Assembly (NCBI RefSeq): GCF_008831285.2 | Contig: NC_045138.2 | Coordinates: 21,607,934-21,671,933, forward strand | Source: Nymphaea colorata | Taxonomy: Eukaryota; Streptophyta; Magnoliopsida; Nymphaeales; Nymphaeaceae | Length of the DNA stretch: 64,000 nt | Direction: 5' to 3' | In this document: positions 24,501 to 30,546 of the stretch, piece after piece | Position numbering within the stretch: position 1 is the stretch's first letter | Layout: each line of letters begins with the position of its first letter | Notes under the pieces: generated by a model | What the model was told of the DNA's origin: nothing | Databases searched by the model: none | The model's input: the letters and a program-made list of their open reading frames with translations, nothing else | Made by a program: the position numbers and the translations under genes

Positions 24501-25266
24501 TGTTATCTTGTAAAACTTCGTGAAATTTTATAAAGCCCACTCTAATTGCAGTGTTTTCCATGTAGCCACTTGTCTTAGAGAATGCCTACTTGTTATTGGG
24601 CACTTCCTTTTTGTCTTTTAACATCCAAGATCCCATTACTACCAGCTAAATGTCGCTGTGTTCTGCGATTCTTGGTTGGTTTGGGATTTTCAACTACAGC
24701 ACCATACTTCAGAAACAAATGCACCGCTTGCACTTCCTTTTTGTCTTTTAACATCCAAGATCCCATTACTACGAGCTAAACGTCGGTGTGTTCTGCGATT
24801 CTTGGTTGGTTTGGGATTTTCAGATACAGCACCATACTTCAGAAACATATGCACCGCTTGAAGCAGACGAAGAGTACTCTAAAATTCAAATAGAATCAAG
24901 CTCAAGGACTTATCAACTAACGGGCTCAGTTACAAAGCTTGTGTTTACAAGCAAATGTCCAAGGAAGTGACTTGAAAAAGGGGAGGTAAGGTACGCATGT
25001 ATTCTTCCGTATGCATTAAATCACAAGAACGAACGTCGACATTAAGCTTCGTTACTCTATGAAAACATCCTGCCATTCAAATTTTATGGTACCGATCACA
25101 ACAAGACAGAGAGAGAGAGAGAGAGAGAGAGATAAAATAACAAAAATGGATGACAAGGTTTCACCAAAGGTTACGAGAAAGAGAAGGATAGAAAGATTTA
25201 CACACCAAGTTTCGCCCAGACGGTTCCCTCCCAATCTCTTTTGGTCCCCGAGCATCCAGCATCCAT
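988..25266 (-). CDS. CHFR-like FHA-RING E3 ubiquitin ligase, nine exons, 3' end outside window
   Basis: Nine minus-strand exons were joined by eye: 25206-25266, 22655-22802, 20597-20694, 19527-19588, 19349-19440, 19148-19271, 4724-4810, 4030-4123, 988-1098. Every junction has GT/AG ends and keeps phase, giving 292 codons with no stop. The start is the ATG at 25266, followed by MDAGCSGTKRDWEG and then WAKLVPSNS. Residues about 20-115 form a divergent FHA domain. Residues about 131-180 form a C3HC4 RING (CSIC, then CLHNFCNGC, then CPYC), expected to bind an E2 enzyme. The last two exons are Cys/His-rich (QQCLQC, FRC, CHGCGHMM, ending PQHC), like the C-terminal region of plant CHFR homologues. 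CHFR proteins are nuclear E3 ligases tied to mitotic checkpoint control in animals; the plant role here is inferred from family only. The plant family is longer, so C-terminal exons should lie left of position 1. Introns are loaded with transposons, but all visible splice sites are intact. Confidence 0.9.
1429..1486. repeat. (AT)n microsatellite
   Basis: About 28 uninterrupted AT units preceded by a short CATA tract. It lies in intron 8 of the CHFR-like gene. Confidence 0.95.
1609..3102 (+). mobile_element. Decayed Ty3/gypsy gag-protease fragment
   Basis: Broken plus-strand reading frames follow the order of a plant Ty3/gypsy polyprotein. The gag capsid region is at 1922-2140 (METFTGDGPVSWVFQLEQYF, ending in HFGPS). 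It is followed by EALIGAFVGGLKDELRIKV near 2245, a zinc-knuckle-like CFHCDRPWAPGHNC near 2530, and a retropepsin-like block at 2724-3023 (FICEKSARALG, then GADLILAIQWL). Stops or frameshifts interrupt it near 1813, 2165, 2303, 2521, 2570, 2720 and 3023. The usual catalytic D-S/T-G is replaced by NTRS, so the protease would be dead. The fragment stops where reverse transcriptase should begin. No LTRs were recognised. It lies in intron 8 of the CHFR-like gene, antisense to that gene. Confidence 0.85.
3413..3585. mobile_element. hAT-like MITE, CAGNGGCGGAGC family
   Basis: The terminal inverted repeats are CAGGGGCAGAGG on the left and GGCTCCGCCCCTG on the right. They are flanked by a perfect 8-bp target duplication TGTATACA (3405-3412 and 3586-3593). 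At 173 bp it has no coding capacity. The terminus and 8-bp duplication fit the hAT superfamily. It is inserted within the 3300-3919 element. Confidence 0.85.
3772..3798. repeat. (TC)n microsatellite
   Basis: About 13 TC units in intron 8. Confidence 0.9.
4324..4420. mobile_element. Family-1 element, left-end fragment
   Basis: It begins CTATGTCACATGGGCACTGG and resembles the left end at 9471, including shared GGGTGCAG, AACTTGGG and TATGGGTG-like motifs. No matching right end or target duplication was found, so it is treated as a truncated copy. It lies between exons 7 and 8 of the CHFR-like gene. Confidence 0.55.
5403..6051 (+). pseudogene. Gene-like cargo inside the PIF/Harbinger-like element, origin unknown
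   Basis: Between the long terminal repeats the base composition shifts to GC-richer, codon-like sequence. One plus-strand frame of 101 codons (5403-5708) ends with NWAATCYMNEE. A second, of 52 codons (5893-6051), contains NRVISRQSLVESFSACRDGS. Neither was recognised. Their composition contrasts with the AT-rich arms, which suggests captured host exon or leader sequence as in Pack-type elements. This is an inference; no parent gene is visible in the window. Confidence 0.35.
6276..6618. mobile_element. Family-1 MITE-like element, complete copy, 343 bp
   Basis: The ends CTATGTCACA and TGTGACATAG are perfect 10-bp inverted repeats. They are flanked by a perfect 8-bp duplication GGCGATGC (6268-6275 and 6619-6626). 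The subterminal regions are rich in GGGTGCGG- and GTGTC-type motifs around an AT-rich centre. There is no coding capacity. The 8-bp duplication points to the hAT superfamily, but the terminus is not a classical hAT end, so the superfamily is open. It is inserted inside the 5221-7737 element. Confidence 0.88.
6834..7361. repeat. Large imperfect palindrome (foldback structure)
   Basis: The left arm runs from GA-rich DNA through GAGGTAACGG, AACCGAAAAAATTTTTCCAC, CTCTCTGGCT and GTTTGATAAACC. The right arm carries the reverse complements in order. The centre is CCTGT-AGC-ACAGG at 7052-7064. The right arm has an extra copy of the GTTTATCAAACGC segment. Just upstream, 6781-6808 is a perfect 12-bp-arm palindrome with a 4-base loop (AACGTTTGAATC ... 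GATTCAAACGTT). Confidence 0.8.
7267..7567. repeat. CT-rich tandem array
   Basis: Imperfect repeats of CCTCCCTTCTTCCTC and CTCGCTCCCTTCTTCC modules run for about 300 bp. The reading frames through it (for example Ser/Leu/Pro-rich on plus, Arg/Glu/Gly-rich on minus) are composition artefacts. The array continues the right arm of the adjacent palindrome and has no equally long partner on the left arm, so it has probably expanded on one side. Confidence 0.85.
11461..11700 (+). repeat. 5' LTR of copia element
   Basis: 240 bp, TGTTGACGGG...TTTCTACA. It differs from the 3' LTR at one position. It contains a leader-like TAAACCCTAATCTTTGAG and a short GA run. Confidence 0.97.
11701..11712 (+). other. 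Primer binding site (initiator tRNA-Met)
   Basis: TGGTATCAGAGC directly follows the 5' LTR. It is the standard plant copia primer binding site, complementary to the 3' end of initiator tRNA-Met. The 500-bp leader up to the gag ATG is unusually rich in GCC/CCG triplets. Confidence 0.95.
12210..16559 (+). CDS. Ty1/copia gag-pol polyprotein, uninterrupted
   Basis: This single frame encodes all copia proteins in Ty1/copia order, so it looks coding-competent. Gag (LTKENYSRWSAAI, then MYGQKKRKV) ends in a CCHC zinc knuckle at 12960 (CTHCKKLGHTRDFC). The aspartic protease has DSGATHHM near 13250. Integrase has an HHCC-type start (HERLGH near 13665) and D-D-E residues in HSDVWG (~13835), FRSDNARE (~14020) and NGVAERKN (~14125). 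Reverse transcriptase has RLVAKGFSQ, QLDVKNAFLNG and YVDDMIVTGDD (~15590). RNase H has YSDADWAG (~16080), SSAEAEYRA (~16200) and YCDNKSAI (~16315). I chose the ATG at 12210 (MADSSSSS); an in-frame ATG at 12177 would add 11 residues. The stop lies three codons into the 3' LTR. Clade within copia was not assigned. Confidence 0.97.
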   Translation: MADSSSSSVNTTLPDVVSARTDHVPVQVTTIQLTKENYSRWSAAITMGIAGRGRIAYVNGRKVEPAADSLAWDTWFLEDNQVKTWIVNSVSPDIQPLILRKKTARDMWIILEQMYGQKKRKVRVYQLMKDVYSLRQGALSVADFYAALKSKWEDLDYHSDIPWRCPHDQMQYMTDKWENRVFLFLSGLNDDFENIRSQILNSDESFSIEDVYSRVEAEEQRRLLSSGRKGEEQSAYVSRAPVGTPRSSRKCTHCKKLGHTRDFCWDLYPEKKDSRGRSSSGKKPVSSATSLSDGKGSISAEQIRELRAYLSKIDVGQADTPDEVKINQALAVSGGEGTSSMGEWIVDSGATHHMTGNPKLFHDYKLSSGKERVSLADGSFTSVAGKGSLSLLNNFLVHDALHVPHLSLNLLSVSKITKELKCELIFSEKRCVLQDLVTGKRIGIGLVSDGLYRLPIRVVTALMSAVSRTEKKEEECRQLFLFWHERLGHLPFGILKHLFPELCSSLNISMLSCDVCQFAKHVRASYPISNSRSNKAFSLVHSDVWGPSGIHSRGGFQYFITFIDDYSRCTFVYLLKDRSEVPHIIETFILLVENQYGNSVKTFRSDNAREYLCLTVEEFFRKRGIVHETSCSYTPPQNGVAERKNRQLLNVTRAILFQRHLPKYYWGDAILTSVYLINRMPSRVLKGRTPYSMLPGSSQPFHLPPRVFGCVCFIHNHSPNVKKLDPKSIKGVFLGYSSTQKGYKCLDPTTGRLHITKDVTFLEHVSYFGENSLQGEKLMSKEEYSPTQEIQFTDFMDYRREENPVAKVLGKDEDGKDEEGTTTDVHEQEKEGEHPLVTEQEGNRMFGQVYSRRRACTDKVIDDEVVTPNPNPTSSLDDPSRVQKQDVGKEKEDLPIALRKGVRSCTQHPIGNFVSYSRLSTDYKCFVSSLAVVVIPRNATEAQGDTKWSHAMKEEMEALDRNQTWEVVDIPEAAHLVGSKWVYTVKYKPDGSIERYKARLVAKGFSQKYGIDYLETFAPVAKMKTVRVIISLAVLKGWEMCQLDVKNAFLNGDLEEEVYMCMPPGFEKPGKCCKLKKALYGLKQSPRAWFERLRLVMKKHGYKQGNGDHTLFVKRRESKVTLLLVYVDDMIVTGDDKEEIARLKGLLSTEFDLKDLGKLKYFLGIEIARSGTTLVLSQRKYTLDLLKETGKLGCKPASTPIDAGHKLGSKDGELLGEEAKGRYQRLVGKLIYLTLTRPDITFAVNVMSQFMHAPTDVHLKAVDRILCYLKKNPGKGLLYVQQRSIEVEGYSDADWAGCVDTRRSTSGYCVYLGGNLVVWRSKRQDMCSRSSAEAEYRAVATGVSELLWLKILLTDIGIEIEGPMRMYCDNKSAINLANNPVLHDRTKHVEIDRHFIRERIDAKELTLPYMKSEDQTADVLTKALSVTPFERNVSKLGMFDMYAQLEGEC
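16545..16553 (+). other. Polypurine tract
   Basis: GAGGGGGAG immediately precedes the 3' LTR and overlaps the last codons of the polyprotein frame. It is the expected plus-strand priming site for reverse transcription. Confidence 0.9.
16554..16793 (+). repeat. 3' LTR of copia element
   Basis: 240 bp, TGTTGACGGG...TTTCTACA. It is identical to the 5' LTR except at one base. The polyprotein stop codon (TGA at 16557-16559) is inside it. Confidence 0.97.
19665..20310. mobile_element. Family-1 element, 646-bp variant
   Basis: The ends CTATGATGCATG and CATGCAACATAG are near-perfect inverted repeats. Subterminal GTGTCGGACAC-type motifs resemble the copy at 6276. The flanks CCGACCGG (19657-19664) and CCTACTGG (20311-20318) match at 6 of 8 bases, as expected for an aged 8-bp duplication. 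Its centre is GA/CT-rich. It lies in intron 3 of the CHFR-like gene. Confidence 0.65.
20695..22654 (-). other. Intron 2 of the CHFR-like gene
   Basis: AT-rich with poly-T and short GA runs. Around 21500-21980 there is possible old retroelement debris, but no protein match was recognised. No gene was seen. Confidence 0.5.
24601..24860. repeat. 130-bp tandem duplication, two copies
   Basis: Copies 24601-24730 and 24731-24860 both start CACTTCCTTTTTGTC and end ATGCACCGCTTG. They differ at about six positions. Three plus-strand frames across it are duplicates of one another and are not taken as genes. Confidence 0.95.
25106..25132. repeat. (GA)n microsatellite
   Basis: About 13 GA units close to the 5' end of intron 1. 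Confidence 0.9.
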
Positions 25267-26499
25267 CTCGCTCTGTCTCTCTCCCAACCACGCCGATGGA
25301 AGTGTAAGGCCACTACCAACGCTTTCTTATGCCGCTTGGGTACCACCAACGAGATGAACGATGAACAACTAGAAGTTGTTCAGGCGGTTGAATGGGGAAA
25401 AGGGGAGACAGCAAAGGAACCGAGGAGACGGGTGTACAGCGGCAAAGCAGGACGTCTTTATTCTGGCTTGTTTTGATGGAACTTTTTGAAACATTAGCTT
25501 CCGATGGAAGAAAACCCGCGCGGGAGCGGTCCAACCTCTTCCCCGCCCAATCTTATTTTTTTCTCATTTTTCTGATTATTTGACTGCGCTTTCTAGTGAT
25601 TATCACCTCCTAATGAACAGTGATTTTTACGAGCTTTTTTTCTTTTTCTTTTTTTGGTACGAGGAACTCCACTCGCATTCTTCCCCTCCCAATGTTAATT
25701 TTTTTTTCTCATTTTTCTGATTATTTGACTGTTCTTTCGAGCGATCATTACCTCGTGGGAAGCTTTTTTTTTTTTTTTTTTTTTTTACGAGCTGTTCTTT
25801 CCATCTTATCTATTTTACCAGGAACTCCCCACTATGATAACTGGGCCGGTAACAGTTATTGGAGTTAGAGATTTGGCTCGATAATTTATTTATAATATTA
25901 TTTTATTTAAATATTATATATAATTTATTGTTATTATTAATTATATTATATCTATATATATATAATTGTAATGAGGCCCAGGCCGTGCAGTCATGCTCCT
26001 CAAAACCTAGTGGGGAGATCCCGTTATGTTCTCCTCCTCATGTTTATCATAATATTGCGGTATTTTCATACAAACATCTTTGTGTAAATCACCATGCAAA
26101 AATGTGTAATTGACATCCATTTGGAACAATATCTAATCAAGTGTCGTTGCAACTATTATAAGAGTTAGAACTGTGACAATTTTGGTGCAAACGTTTGACT
26201 GTAAACTAATCCTTGTTGTTGAGAACATCCATTTGGATTTAAATCTTGATTTGAATAAAGATAAGGTCGAAGGAATAGAAGCGAAAGGTATATACTGCAG
26301 AGTTAACTGAGAGGCCGACTGGTTCTTTACGAGTGACATGATTTTATGATACCGCCTGAGCCACATTCTTAGCCTTGATGTCTACTACTTGAGGGGTTTG
26401 GAGTTTGGACTGCCAGTGGATAATAAGATGATTAGAGGATTTCATATCATAAGATGTTGCAATCACAATCAATAGTTTGAAGTTCATATAATAGAGCTA
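25267..26499. other. Upstream region of the CHFR-like gene
   Basis: The minus-strand 5' leader directly upstream of the ATG reads GAGAGACAGAGCGAG. The region further out contains T-rich tracts (25764-25786) and AT-rich DNA from 25880. It should contain the promoter, but no convincing TATA box could be chosen by eye. The 26.0-26.5 kb part is probably degraded copia sequence. Confidence 0.45.
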
Positions 26500-27641
26500 A
26501 GTGAGCAGGTGGATGCCCTATCAATTTGCAGCATTTCTCCTTTATATGGCCCATCCTTTTGCAATAACTACAAATTGGGTGACTGGATCTGCTTCTTTGG
26601 AAACAATTCTGCTGATACCAGTTGTGTTTTCTCTACGAGGCACTTTAGACTGATCATGGCCATTGTCCATTGTGTATGGCTACCATAACATTTGTTGAAT
26701 CTCATTATGCGGCTGAAAATCGGGTCTCATGTTGCTTTTCCTCCTACAATATTAAGAGTATAGACCTTGGCAATATTCGGTAATAATTCAAGCAACAAAA
26801 TTTGACCATGTATTAACATATATGTATCATTCAGGCCCCATCAAAAATTGAATAACCATTTCTGATCTTTGAATGTGATCTAAATATGCTTTTATAATAC
26901 CACACATGCAATAGAATAAGAACTTATTTCATCCAGTGGAGAACCTGAATTTTCTGATTTAAGGGACACTCTAAGTTTAAATGTCAAACTTTAAGGAGCA
27001 CTGATAAATAAGAAACTGAAAATTAATTATATATATATGTATATTTATATATTTATAAAGTAAATTTTATGGAGTGGTGTTGTCCACACTAGCTCCGCCA
27101 CTGAATTCATCCCCACAAGGATTCAATTACTAATAGGCATCAACGAAAAGTGTATTCTGCTGCAATCAAACAATGGAAGATTGAATCTGATAAGTTCTCG
27201 GTGTCAAACTTTGAGTGAAACGATACCACAAGTCTTTCTGTACTTCACTAGCTTTAGTAGCATAGATAACACTATTAGATATATTCTTAGACTATTAGAT
27301 ATATTCTTAGAAATAGAATTCAAGAGGCAAGATAAAACCATATTATTGAAATGGACTCATATACCACAATCAGGGTGATCTTTCTTAGGTCAGTCAGTGA
27401 ACCATTAGCAAATTCCAATTTATTTTTTACTAAAAGAGCCATTGACATGGCTTTACTCCAAGTTGCATGGTTACAACCAATAAGGAGCTGAGATACAAGG
27501 ACATTGCCTAGATTGTCAGAATGATGAATAGAGAAAGTGTTCGATGTTACTTGATTTTAATCGACGTTGGAGTCACTTCGTCCATATTTTTTGATTCCCC
27601 ACTTTCATTTCTTCAGCCATAGCATTAATGCTCCGATACCA
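26500..27641 (-). mobile_element. Decayed Ty1/copia gag region with primer binding site
   Basis: Read on the minus strand, a primer binding site variant TGGTATCGGAGC (27630-27641) is followed by ATGGCTGAAGAA (27609-27620). Gag-like stretches follow: SDNLGNVLVSQLLIG, then RSEMVIQFLMG near 26850. A CCHC knuckle CSYCKRMGHIKEKC is at 26531-26572. Multiple frame breaks show it is dead. An LTR should begin at 27642 (its end reads CTCCTCA on the minus strand), but its far boundary and a second copy were not found. A hAT-like MITE has landed inside it. Confidence 0.75.
26934..27103. mobile_element. hAT-like MITE, CAGNGGCGGAGC family
   Basis: The left end CAGTGGAGAACC and right end AGCTCCGCCACTG are inverted repeats. 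The flanks ATTTCATC (26926-26933) and AATTCATC (27104-27111) match at 7 of 8 bases. 170 bp, non-coding, inserted in the decayed copia gag. Confidence 0.75.
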
Positions 27642-28916
27642 TGAGGAGAAGTGCACACGGTGGAAAGGGAGAACACTTAAAAGTAGTATTTTCTTACGGG
27701 TTTTCATTATACTGGAATGGAGAATATGTACACACATTACAACACTTTACATAATTTAAAAAATGAGATTGCAAGGATATTCAAGATCACACTTTACATG
27801 AGACTTCATTTATGGAAGAGATTTTGAGACAATGAGATAATGAGCTACAAGTCATCTCATCCTGATTTTAATCAGCAGCAATTATCTTCAACAATTATCA
27901 ACTTTCAAAAAATCATTTTACGTAGTATATACAGATTGTAGGAATAGTAAACTTTGCAAACGAATCGATGATTCCTTGACCAATGGTTATGATTCAAATC
28001 TAATAGTTATGATAATTGATTTGTTTGGTATGCCGGTTGACGTATAACAGTATATGTCTTCCAAAAGTTGTCGGTGTCCAAGAGAGTGAGTATCACCATA
28101 AAAGCTATCACTCTATCAGAACTCAAAAGCAACTGTATAGAAGTTAGTCAAAATGATTTTGAAATTGGATATTTCTTGAAGCATATATATGGTATGCTAG
28201 TTGGTGTTCTTAATCGTTTTCTTGAATTGAAATGTTTGATTGGATTTGAGCCCCTAAAATCTAGAGGAAATACTCTCGGCATCTAGCTTTAAAGAATTAT
28301 TCTGTGATAGATCTTCTTGGGGAAAAATTTGCTTGTTAGACTGTTGTCCTGCTGTTCATGAGGTGATTGCACTTCTAACGCAACCCTTCCCCCTGGCTCC
28401 ACTTCTGAATGAGCAACCACTTAGTATTGTGTTTGTTTGTTCCCATGATTTGCTGCCTTATTTTCATATTGATTTGTTCTTTCTTATATAGCAAGACAGA
28501 CCTATCTCCGGTCAATATTGTATCAGAATTAAAAGTTCCGGCGAAGTGTCGGGATTAAAAGTCGGTGACGGTTTGTTATATATAATTAACATAGCGGTAT
28601 ATATTTGGTAGAAAGAGGCCTCGACTCATTTTGTCAACAGAGATGAAGTAACAATATTATAAAGCTTCCAATAACCACTCATGCATTACAAGGACAATCA
28701 CTTGCACTATATAGTGCAACAATCCAACTTTTTACTCACAAAAATCATAATTTAAATAAATTAAAAGCCAGACTCCAATCACTCAAACATTATTAATCTT
28801 CACTTAATAGCCACGATACACTCACTGAAGAAGTCCTTCAATCCTTTTTTTTTTTTACTTGTATTTTTTTTCATGGTAGCAATCCTTAGAGGGGCATGAA
28901 TTAGGCAGGTGGGACA

Positions 28917-30401
28917 TCACTTGCGATGCCTTGCATACTCCAACACAGCAAACACCGCCACAAAAAATGTTAAAATTAGCAAGACTATGGCAGCAAACAC
29001 AGAGAGAATTGACCACGGGTTCTTGAAGTAGTGGTGCTTCAAATTTGCTCTTGCTGCATTCCAGTCGGAGGCAACATAGGCCCGCAATTGCTCCTGGAGA
29101 TCGTCGTCTGGCCAATATGTAATGCCATCGGCCAAGTTGTTGAAGACTGCGGCAGCATCCTCATCGCTCCCAAGTTGGTTCCTTAGGACCCCTTGAGAGC
29201 TCAGCAGGCTCACGTCCTCGGCAGTGTCTATCAAATTGTACATGAAGGCTATATATGTCGTTACCTTATGAAGTTCTGATGGATTTAGGTGCATCCGCTC
29301 GAACGCAATCAGGTTCATATAGATCGGTGCCGTGTAGTCATCCATGTCGATGTATGGAAGAGTGAGCACCCCATTTCCTTGATCAAAAGTGATTTCTAGC
29401 CCACTATCAGTTCTCTTCCTGAACTCAATTCCTGCTTCATGAAATCTCGTTGCAGATCGCACATATCCAGGTTCAGGAATTGGTCTGGTCAAAAGCCTAA
29501 AGATGAAGATGGGAATGGCGAGGCAAAGATGCCAAAGTCCCTTGTGGACGACATGCATACATAGTTGACATTGCGACCAAACAGATCTGATAAATCCTTC
29601 TGCTAAATGGGGTCTATCTTCTTCCATTGCGCCACCAGTTATTAGGCGCCTCCTGTACACATCTAGAATATGCAAACTAGGTCCACCAAGCTGAGAGTTT
29701 TCGAACCCATAATGCCTAAAAATCAAGGAATTAAGATATTCATTGTGGTTCACGTTTGGCGGGCTCTCCATGTTGCTTGCCTCGACCTTGAGCAACTGTA
29801 TTAGAACAGGAAGAGGGATTTGGTTTTCTATCAGCAACATGTCATGCTGAATGACAGAATATGAGAGCTTCCCATTTGGGCTGAATACAGGATCATAAAG
29901 CGCCGGACCGCCTTGATTTGGGTCTCTGGTGCGTAGGAGCTCAAGTATGAAACAGCCATCGAGCAACATCATTCTTAGAAATGAATCCATTGACAAGTTT
30001 GAATAGAGATTGTCATAGCTGTCCCAGAGTTCTTGTTGTATACGCTTCAGCGAGGCAACGAAACGAGAGAGTGGACGCGGGCGCACACTTCTGTTGAGGA
30101 TCCTATGGAGAGCTCTCTCCTTGTGATGCTCCATGGGCTGCAGGTGCTCCTCCCCATGGTGGTAGGGACCAAAGGATGCCATGCAAGGAGTGCGGTACCT
30201 GGACACGCCTGATGCAGCGGCAAGGTCGTTCGGCCATTTGTAGACGGAAAAATTACCCCACTTTGAGGCATATTCAGATGGATCACTTGACTCGAGTTTT
30301 TCCTTTAAGTCGACTACCCATGTGAGGTTTTCCGCCACCCGCATCTCCTCCTCATTCGCTATTTCCGATGTTCCGGCATTTCTTTGGGTCATGGCCTCCA
30401 T
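28917..30401 (-). CDS. DUF247 (UPF0481) family membrane-anchored protein
   Basis: This is an uninterrupted 494-codon frame without introns, as is common for the family. The N-terminal third has the family signature SVYKWPNDL, then ASFGPYHHGEEHLQPMEHHK. The middle has MMLLDGCFILELLR and DMLLIENQIPLPVL. The C-terminal half has ATRFHEAGIEF, then LTLPYIDMDDYTAPIYMNLI. A single hydrophobic segment near the C-terminus (ILSVFAAIVLLILTFFVAV) is followed by a short basic tail, giving a predicted C-terminally anchored plasma- or endomembrane protein. Biochemical function is unknown. Some grass DUF247 proteins act at self-incompatibility loci, but nothing here ties this copy to that role. The start is the first ATG of the frame; full family length suggests it is complete. 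Confidence 0.95.
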   Translation of the reverse strand: MEAMTQRNAGTSEIANEEEMRVAENLTWVVDLKEKLESSDPSEYASKWGNFSVYKWPNDLAAASGVSRYRTPCMASFGPYHHGEEHLQPMEHHKERALHRILNRSVRPRPLSRFVASLKRIQQELWDSYDNLYSNLSMDSFLRMMLLDGCFILELLRTRDPNQGGPALYDPVFSPNGKLSYSVIQHDMLLIENQIPLPVLIQLLKVEASNMESPPNVNHNEYLNSLIFRHYGFENSQLGGPSLHILDVYRRRLITGGAMEEDRPHLAEGFIRSVWSQCQLCMHVVHKGLWHLCLAIPIFIFRLLTRPIPEPGYVRSATRFHEAGIEFRKRTDSGLEITFDQGNGVLTLPYIDMDDYTAPIYMNLIAFERMHLNPSELHKVTTYIAFMYNLIDTAEDVSLLSSQGVLRNQLGSDEDAAAVFNNLADGITYWPDDDLQEQLRAYVASDWNAARANLKHHYFKNPWSILSVFAAIVLLILTFFVAVFAVLEYARHRK

Positions 30402-30540
30402 AGGGTCAGTTATCAGGGGCAGGATACTTGTCTAAACCAAGCAATACAAACTTGTATACCAAACTACCATAGAAAAGTGGAGAATTAAGCAAGAAAGATC
30501 GATCTTAATTTCTTGTGATGAAGAAGGCAAAACTAAGCGA

Positions 30541-30546
30541 TATATA
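30541..30546 (-). promoter_or_regulatory. Candidate TATA box of the DUF247 gene
   Basis: The minus strand reads CTCTTTATATATCGC about 140 bp upstream of the DUF247 ATG, a plausible distance for a plant core promoter with a ~100-bp leader. This is based on motif and spacing only. Confidence 0.4.

Larger units (their letters stand above)
22803..25205 (-). other. Intron 1 of the CHFR-like gene
   Basis: 2.4 kb between the start exon and the first FHA exon. It contains a 130-bp tandem duplication and a GA microsatellite, and otherwise AT-rich DNA without a recognised gene. A short GTGTCACATGGGTAC motif at 23430 may be debris of a family-1 element. Confidence 0.6.
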
